From positions 1,248,010-1,312,009 of the forward strand of contig CAUJNA010002890.1 in NCBI GenBank assembly GCA_963377175.1: 64,000 bases of DNA, read 5' to 3'. The translations under genes were made by a program, and so were the position numbers. Numbering within the stretch: position 1 is the stretch's first letter; every line of letters begins with the position of its first letter. The notes under the pieces are model-generated. The model saw nothing but the letters and a program-made list of their open reading frames with translations. It did not search any database and was not told where the DNA came from. The DNA is from Effrenium voratum. Taxonomy: Eukaryota > Sar > Dinophyceae > Suessiales > Symbiodiniaceae. Positions 58,620 through 64,000 of the stretch are shown here, in pieces.

Positions 58620-58735
58620 ATGTTGACCCCATATGAATAAACCAACCAGTTTGTTCATAGGGGGTGGGTTTTGGCCCGTCCCAAAGTGCTCTGAATCCCC
58701 ACACCCAGCGACACCCCCCTACTAATCAAAGGAAG
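58620..58735. mobile_element. Family I element
   Basis: TAATGTTGACCCCATATGAA ... GACACCCCCCTACTAATCAA. Further family I remnants lie at 61025-61125 and 61440-61500. Confidence 0.6.
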
Positions 58736-58929
58736 TTTAGAAGGAAACTTCCGAGTTACGGAAACTAATTGAAAGGTAGCTCTGCGCAAAGATGGGATGA
58801 AGAAAGAATGAATGCATGCGAGAAAACGTGCGTATACGTGTGGCGGGGGAATAGAAATCTGCAAAAAGTGCAACCCTCTGCGGGTTTTGGCTTCTCCGGC
58901 CGGCTGAAAGCTACCCCGGTCGCGGCGTC

Positions 58930-58992
58930 TGACGGAGACGGTCTCGGGACGGTCTCGGGACGGTCTCGGGACGGGCTCGGGACGGGCTCGCG
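58930..58992. repeat. 11 bp tandem GGTCTCGGGAC
   Basis: Three GGTCTCGGGAC and two GGGCTCGGGAC copies in a row. Confidence 0.9.
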
Positions 58993-58999
58993 CCGGGAC

Positions 59000-59440
59000 C
59001 ATTGGCACGGACGCGCGCACTTTCGCAAGGTTCAAATTTCGTGGCAGGCGCAGGATTTTGGCAAGGTCGGGTACAGATTTCGTGGCAGGTGCATCACTTT
59101 CGCAAGGTCAAGTGCAGATTTCGTGACAGGCGCGGCATTTTCTTACTTCTGGCACGGACGCATCGCAAATCCCATTGGCACGGACGCGCAAGGCGGCGCG
59201 TGGAGATTTCGTGGCAGGGGCAGCATTTTCGCGAGGTCAGGCACAGATTTCGTGGCAGGGGCGTCATTGTCGCAGGGTCAAGTACACGTTTCGTGGCAGG
59301 GGCAGCATTTCCGCAGGGTCACGCGCATATTTCGTGGCAGGCGCAGCACTTTTACAAGGTCATGTACATATTTCGAGGCAGGTGCAGCACTTTCGCAAGG
59401 TCAAGTGCAGAATTCGTGGCAGGCGCAGCACTTTTGCAAG
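59000..59440 (+). repeat. FVAGAAL/ISWQAQHF tandem repeat, open in all + frames
   Basis: About nine copies of a 42-60 bp unit, TTTCGTGGCAGGCGCAGCA, then TTTTCGCAAGGTCAAGTGCA. Frames read SADFVTGAAF, VQISWQAQDF or RFRGRGSIFAR in turn. I recall this repeat from many dinoflagellate gene models. Whether it is translated is unknown; an ORF from an ATG at 58769 runs through it to 59542. Confidence 0.85.
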
Positions 59441-59443
59441 GTC

Positions 59444-59686
59444 AACTTTCGCAGCCGGGGCTCAGAAATCGCAACTTTTAAGTGCGAAAGTAGTAAGCGA
59501 AGTCAACTTTCGCAGCTGGGGCTTGAAACTCGCAACTTTTAAGTACGAAAGTAGTGCGCGAAGTCCACTTTCGCAGCCGGGCTTGAAAATCGCAACTTTT
59601 GAGTACGAAAGTAGTACGCGAAGTCCACTTTCGTAGCTGGGGCTCGAAAATCGCAACTTTTAAGTACGAAAGTAGTACGTGAAGTC
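59444..59686. repeat. 61 bp tandem repeat, 4 units
   Basis: Units start at 59444, 59505, 59566 and 59626: AACTTTCGCAGCCGGGGCTC, GAAATCGCAACTTTTAAGTG, CGAAAGTAGTAAGCGAAGTC. Confidence 0.95.
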
Positions 59687-59711
59687 AAGATAGAAAGAGA
59701 TAGAGAAAGAG

Positions 59712-59744
<33 letters not shown>

Positions 59745-60076
59745 CAGAGAGCAAGATAGATAGATAAATAGACAGAGAGAGAGAGAGACATAAAGAGATA
59801 GAGAGAGAGATAAATAAACAAATAGATAAACGATAAACAGACAGATAGAGAGATAGATAAATAGATAGAAGCAGAGATAGATAGATAGGTAGATAGATAG
59901 AGAAATACATATATGGATAGATAGATAGATAAATAGATAGATAGATAGATAGGTAGAGAGAGAGGTAGATAGAGAGATGGATAGATAGGTAGATCTATAG
60001 ATAATTAGAAATACAGATGGATAGATAGATAGAGAGATAAGAGATGGATAAATACACGTGAGATAATGAGATAGAG

Positions 60077-60111
<35 letters not shown>

Positions 60112-60465
60112 GAGATAGACAGATAGACAGATAAAGAGAGAGAGAGAGAGAGATGGATAGATAGGTAGACAGAGAGATATAGAGATAGATAGATAGAGAG
60201 ATAGACAGATAGATAGATATATAGATAGATAGATAGATACGCGGGAGATGGATAGATAGATAGAAAGAGATAGAGAAAGAGATAGAGAGATAAATAGGTA
60301 GAAAGAAAGAGAGATAGAGAGATAGAAAGATAGAAAGAAAGAGGGAGAGAGAGACAGATAGAGAAAGAGAGAGAGACAGAGATAGAGGGATATAGAGAGA
60401 TGGATCGATAGAGAGATAGAGAGATAGGTAGATATATAGATAGAGAGATAGAGAGATAGATAGAG

Positions 60466-60516
<51 letters not shown>

Positions 60517-60700
60517 GCAGATAGATAGATAACACGAGAGATAGATAGACAGGTAGTTAGGTATAGATAGGTAGAGAAAGATAGATAGACAAGCAAACGA
60601 AAGAAAGAAATAAAAGACAGATAGAAAGAAGGAAAGAAGGGAGGAAGGAAGGAAAGAAAGCAAGAAAGGAAGAATGACGGAGAAAAAGAGTCAAGAAAAG
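59687..60700. repeat. GATA/GAGA simple-sequence field
   Basis: About 1 kb of GATA, GAGA and AAAG units. The minus-strand open frames (SIYLSIYLS...) come from the repeat. Confidence 0.95.
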
Positions 60701-60729
60701 AAAGAGAAAGATAACTATAGTTTTTATAT

Positions 60730-60849
60730 TTTTGAAACTTCCGCCACCCGGCTTGCCGGCTTTACTGGTAAACTGGTTGGTTTAGTTTTATGTGGTCAAC
60801 ATGAAGTGGCTAGTAAGCCTGGCTACAATGCACTTAGGAAACTTACCAT
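60730..60849 (+). CDS. Exon-like segment, gene 3
   Basis: The frame reads FETSATRLAGFTGKLVGLV, then LCGQHEVASKPGYNALRKLT and M, ending at ATG|GTAAGTGGG, a consensus donor that starts a family D element. Protein unknown. Confidence 0.35.
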
Positions 60850-60892
60850 GGTAAGTGGGGTGTAAACATGGTTATTACCCACTTACTAAGTA
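60850..60892. mobile_element. Family D element, copy D4, at a splice donor
   Basis: GTAAGTGGGGTGTAAACATG, GTTATTACCCACTTACTAAG, then TACCCGATCGCCCC as in D1. Confidence 0.65.
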
Positions 60893-61497
60893 CCCGATCG
60901 CCCCTTTGAGTAGCTTCCAGGATCTCCGCCAGAAGAATAGGGTTATATCTTAGGGTGCTCAACATATGAAGCAGAGTCTGAAGGTGTTATTTGCAGTGCA
61001 TGGATGAAAAGCCAAGTCTAGCATTGACCATGGATTACTACACCCCTCCTATTCATAGGGGTGTTTCCCTCAAGTGATTGCCACTAAAAGGGAGTCAACC
61101 AGCAGTTTACTAGTCCGGGGTTTCTAGAAAAAGGTGCACAGAGGGGGTCAAAATAAGTTAGTTTGTACCTGCTCACAAGGCAGTGAATGGGAGCGGCACT
61201 GTTTAAAGGGTACCTTGCTATAATTCCATACCACTGCTTTTGGGACAAAACCTGACGGGAGTTTGGACATGGGAAAGAGCGTTTCTTGGGGATGTGCTGA
61301 TAGTGACCAAAAAATGCATTGTTCCTATTGTTGTGTTGTTATTTGTTTTTCCGATGATGTGCCATCTTGGAGTAAGTGTCTTTGGTCGGGTGCCGTGCAA
61401 GGGGACGCATAAATAACCCGACCAGTGGGAAACCAGGGTTATCCGGATCAAACACCGCCCCTATTCATGAAGCAGACTGATGAATCCGGGGTCAGCA

Positions 61498-61667
61498 TGA
61501 AGAGGTTACACATTCAGGTTCGAGAGCAGTTTTACTCAGATGCCAGCATGCATCAAGTTGTTGATCTGTGCACTGCTCCTTCGCAACTGGCAGACATGTT
61601 GTTGAAGGAGGGTGACCGACAAGTGCAATATGCAGCCTCCCCAGAAACCTTCCAGCAAACCGTGTAG
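61498..61667 (+). CDS. Exon-like segment, gene 3
   Basis: The frame reads MKRLHIQVREQFYSDASMHQ, VVDLCTAPSQLADMLLKEGD, RQVQYAASPETFQQTV, TAG; ACC|GTGTAGGG could be a donor. Natural composition, mostly helical. Not recognised. Confidence 0.4.
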
Positions 61668-62004
61668 GGCACAAGAGTCCAGAAACCATGCCCAGAAAGA
61701 AGGCGGCACAGAGCAAGCACAGGTGTCAGTTTTGGATGTTACTTTGGGTAGAAATTGATGCTTCTACTTATTCAGATTAGTTCTATTCCATTCACAAGGG
61801 TTAGTTTTTGTTTTTCAAGAGGTCAGAACAAGTTGACATTTCGGCCAAGTTTGCCACCAAAAGTCCAAATTGTCACTTTGCACGCAAGTTTACCCTGCTC
61901 AAAGTGGGGGTCACAAGGCCGGTCTTGCGCTCATGCTCATGCCGCCCTTAGCTGTATCACCCTGAAAAGGCTGTGGATGCTTAAGTAGGGAACCACCCAA
62001 ATGA

Positions 62005-62098
62005 CTTCCATTTGTTTAATTTGTTTTCCCTGTTGGCTTTGCTACTGGACATATATAGTTGTTTTTTTTTTTTTTTCAGGGGCCTTAAGCAAATGGAA
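62005..62098. mobile_element. Family H TIR element
   Basis: CTTCCATTTGTTTAATTTGT ... TTTTTTTCAGGGGCCTTAAG and CAAATGGAAG. The interior T tract plus CAG looks like an acceptor. Confidence 0.7.
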
Positions 62099-62210
62099 GA
62101 TGATGTCCACCAAAAGATCCCAGCACGAGATTCTCTTCTCACTTGGGCAGGTCGCCATAGTGATACCCTCGCTGCGCGACTTTCGAACCACATCGATGTG
62201 GTTCAGACTG
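62094..62210 (+). CDS. Exon-like segment, gene 3, frame uncertain
   Basis: One frame reads MEDDVHQKIPARDSLLTWAG, then RHSDTLAARLSNHID; another reads MMSTKRSQHEILFSLGQVA. It begins at the right end of a family H element. Confidence 0.25.
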
Positions 62211-62731
62211 AGAGCGCTGTTTGGGCTCCTTTCTTTTTTCTTTTTTACAAGCCCACATTCTTTTCGGAAAAAAAAAAGGAAAGTGGTCAAGCCAACCAAA
62301 TGCTTCCAAAGCACGGTAGTTGAAGGGTCACCTATGGCTTTCCTGGAAATGGTTGCAATCCACTCAAGCGAGCTCCAGGGTAGTGCTTCTCTTTCCCTTG
62401 TTGGAAAGCGCGAAAAGTCGCCGCGCCTTTTTTGGTAGTTTGTGGTTCGACTCGACGATTTGGTTTTGTCTTGAGTTTTCATCTGTTCATTTTCGAGTGC
62501 AGGCAGGGACACTTTTGGTATGCCCACAAGGGTTTTTTCCTCCACAAACAAAAACACTGGTGCATTTTTTGCCAAGGGATGTTGGGACTTGAGAACTTTT
62601 TGCCCACTTAGGCGGGTTTTCCATAAAGCACTGAAAGTTGGTGACTTTTAGCAGAGGAGCAGATTTCGCCACCGGAGAAAAAGGGGGTCACAAGCCCAGA
62701 AGGATGCCACCAAGCTGCATGAGTTCAAGAG

Positions 62732-62826
62732 GTGACTCTGGAGCACTTGATCAAACAGAAGGCGAACCTGGAGTCCAAGGAGAGGGCTCTTGGCCTCCAA
62801 TTTCTTTCTGGAGTCGGATTTTGGGA
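62732..62826 (+). CDS. Exon-like segment: coiled coil, gene 3
   Basis: After GTTCAAGAG the frame reads VTLEHLIKQKANLESKERAL, then GLQFLSG. KDATKLHEFKR lies just upstream in the -1 frame. Heptad-like spacing; family not recognised. Confidence 0.35.
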
Positions 62827-63487
62827 TCCATGGGGGAGAATGACGAAAAAAACAAACGGATGAACAAAGCGATGTGTTTATTAATAGGGGGTGTGCCTGA
62901 TTTTGTGGGGATCCATCGCTTTTGGAGGGGTTTACCCGAAAAAAGTAGGATGGGTGGACTAATTTGGGGTCCGAATTCTCAGATTCCTCCCCACCGATTC
63001 ATCTAGGATTGCGGGGCATCAGATTTCTCCCGGGGCAGGTCCAGCTATCAAACGTTGAAGTAAAGTGAGCGCCAAGGTAGGGGACATTTTGAGAACCATA
63101 TTTCTAATTATTTCGCCCCGTCGCCCTATTTATGGTGAGTTTTTGCGTCGGAGCAGCTGGCATCTGTTTGTTTCCGAGCTGAGGGTTTCACCCACCCGGA
63201 AAATCCGCCAGGGTTTCTTGAGGGCGTTTCTTCCAGTTCGGGGGCCTGAAATCAAGTTGACATCACAATTCGGTGGGGTTTCAGGTCACCACCACCTTTG
63301 AGCTGGTTCCAACTCTTGACATAGCCAAGATTCATACACATAGGTGTCCTTTTTAGTGGTTTTGGTAGAAGCATCGATGGCGATCCCTGGTTTACCTGGT
63401 GCTTTAATCATCCACCAGGGAAACCCATCTATTTCCCCTAACAGGACAGTCCTATGTTCATACATTTTCCCGTGGGGGCCATCAAGC

Positions 63488-63600
63488 CATCATCTGAAGT
63501 CGGACTTCAGGACGAAACAGGCGCCACTCCCTTGCACATTGCCCCGCGCCGAGTTGACGGACTGGGGGCCGCTGGGGGAGTCTCGAGGTTAACGAAGCGG
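63488..63600 (+). CDS. Exon-like segment with one ankyrin motif, gene 3
   Basis: The frame reads VGLQDETGATPLHIAPRRVD, then GLGAAGGVSRLTKR. D-x-x-G-x-TPLH-x-A is the ankyrin repeat signature. CATCATCTGAAG upstream could be the acceptor. Only one repeat is visible; others would lie in other exons or past the window. Confidence 0.5.
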
Positions 63601-63673
63601 AGCTTCCCCAAAGAAGCGGAGCTTCCCCAGCCCCAAGCCAGGTGTTTGGTACCTCGTGGCGGGTTTGAATCTG

Positions 63674-63766
63674 TATGCCTGGAGTCTGGTTTTCTTTCTG
63701 AGAAGACCCAAGTTGCGAGTCATGGCTCGCAGGTTTTTAAGGATGAGAGGGACACTCCAGGCACGG
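63674..63766. mobile_element. Possible diverged family B element
   Basis: TGCCTGGAGTCTGGTTTTCT ... GAGAGGGACACTCCAGGCA gives inverted ends, with an unrelated interior. Confidence 0.4.
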
Positions 63767-63906
63767 ATTCCGGAAAGAACCTTCGGGTTCCCAGTTTCAG
63801 AACTTTGATGTGTCAGCTGACAACGCTGAGGCCGGTAGGCTGAAAGGGGCGCCTCGGACGGAGACTTTGCCCCAAAAGGAAGCCAAAAGGGGACGGGGAC
63901 TTGTTC

Positions 63907-64000
63907 CAGGTCCCCCAGTAGTGCCCTTTTACCCCTTTTTCGGGTGAGGGTTCCCCTACTAAAATGGACTGCAGAAAAAAGTTGGAACTCTTATTCCAAT
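63907..64000. mobile_element. Family A TIR element, copy A19, cut by window end
   Basis: CAGGTCCCCCAGTAGTGCCC then the full core to ACTCTTATTCCAAT. Confidence 0.85.

Noticed and set aside
59444..59686. Possible CRISPR array
   Set aside because: The 61 bp units abut with no unique spacers, and the context is eukaryotic.
59539..60663. Ser/Leu/Ile/Tyr open frames on the minus strand (SIYLSIYLS)
   Set aside because: Translation of the GATA/GAGA field; no independent coding evidence.
1..64000. Bacterial-type promoters, ribosome binding sites, riboswitches, rRNA or tRNA genes
   Set aside because: None recognised; the sequence is eukaryotic nuclear, and no tRNA-like cloverleaf or rRNA core stood out on reading.

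Overview
The window looks like nuclear DNA of a dinoflagellate, probably Symbiodiniaceae or a relative. Four things point there: a relict trans-spliced leader (GCCATTTTGGCTCAAG, 42649-42664) in front of a retroposed reverse-transcriptase ORF; short GC-rich exon-like islands spread through long introns, mostly on one strand; very abundant simple repeats and small terminal-inverted-repeat (TIR) elements; and a tandem protein repeat (FVAGAAL/ISWQAQHF) that I recall as common in dinoflagellate gene models. There are no bacterial operons, rRNA, tRNA or CRISPR. Everything below comes from reading the sequence by eye; no search was run.

0.2-49.2 kb (+): the GC-rich islands, read in order, follow the layout of a DNAJC11-type protein: end of a J domain, linker, beta-barrel-like strands, a hydrophobic helix, an Ala/Glu/Arg coiled coil, and a DUF3395-like C terminus ending in a stop at 49246. 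Several neighbouring segments join in compatible phases with GT-AG, GA-AG or GC-AG borders. The introns hold TIR elements, a 3.1 kb ATGT/AATGT microsatellite (18.6-21.7 kb), CTA-triplet blocks (5.2-6.4 kb), a degenerate GCCTGAGGCCAGTCTCAGAC field (28.0-29.6 kb), a 908 bp TIR transposon-like element (36.9-37.8 kb), and an SL-tagged retroelement with a 302 bp inverted duplication (42.6-44.5 kb).

50.3-58.3 kb (+): a second set of exon-like segments of unknown identity, ending with a clear terminal exon (58129-58267). Several are interrupted by TIR elements; removing the element plus one copy of the target duplication restores the reading frame.

58.7-60.7 kb: tandem repeats (FVAGAAL-type, a 61 bp repeat, a GATA/GAGA field). 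60.7-64.0 kb (+): more exon-like segments, including a coiled coil and one ankyrin motif.

Most notable: at least nine families of about 70-150 bp TIR elements saturate the region. Family A (CTAGGTCC...GGACCTAG) has about 19 copies with 4 bp target duplications. Several elements lie inside open frames, and others coincide with splice donors or acceptors. This is the pattern expected of introner elements (transposons that create introns), with possibly non-canonical splicing.
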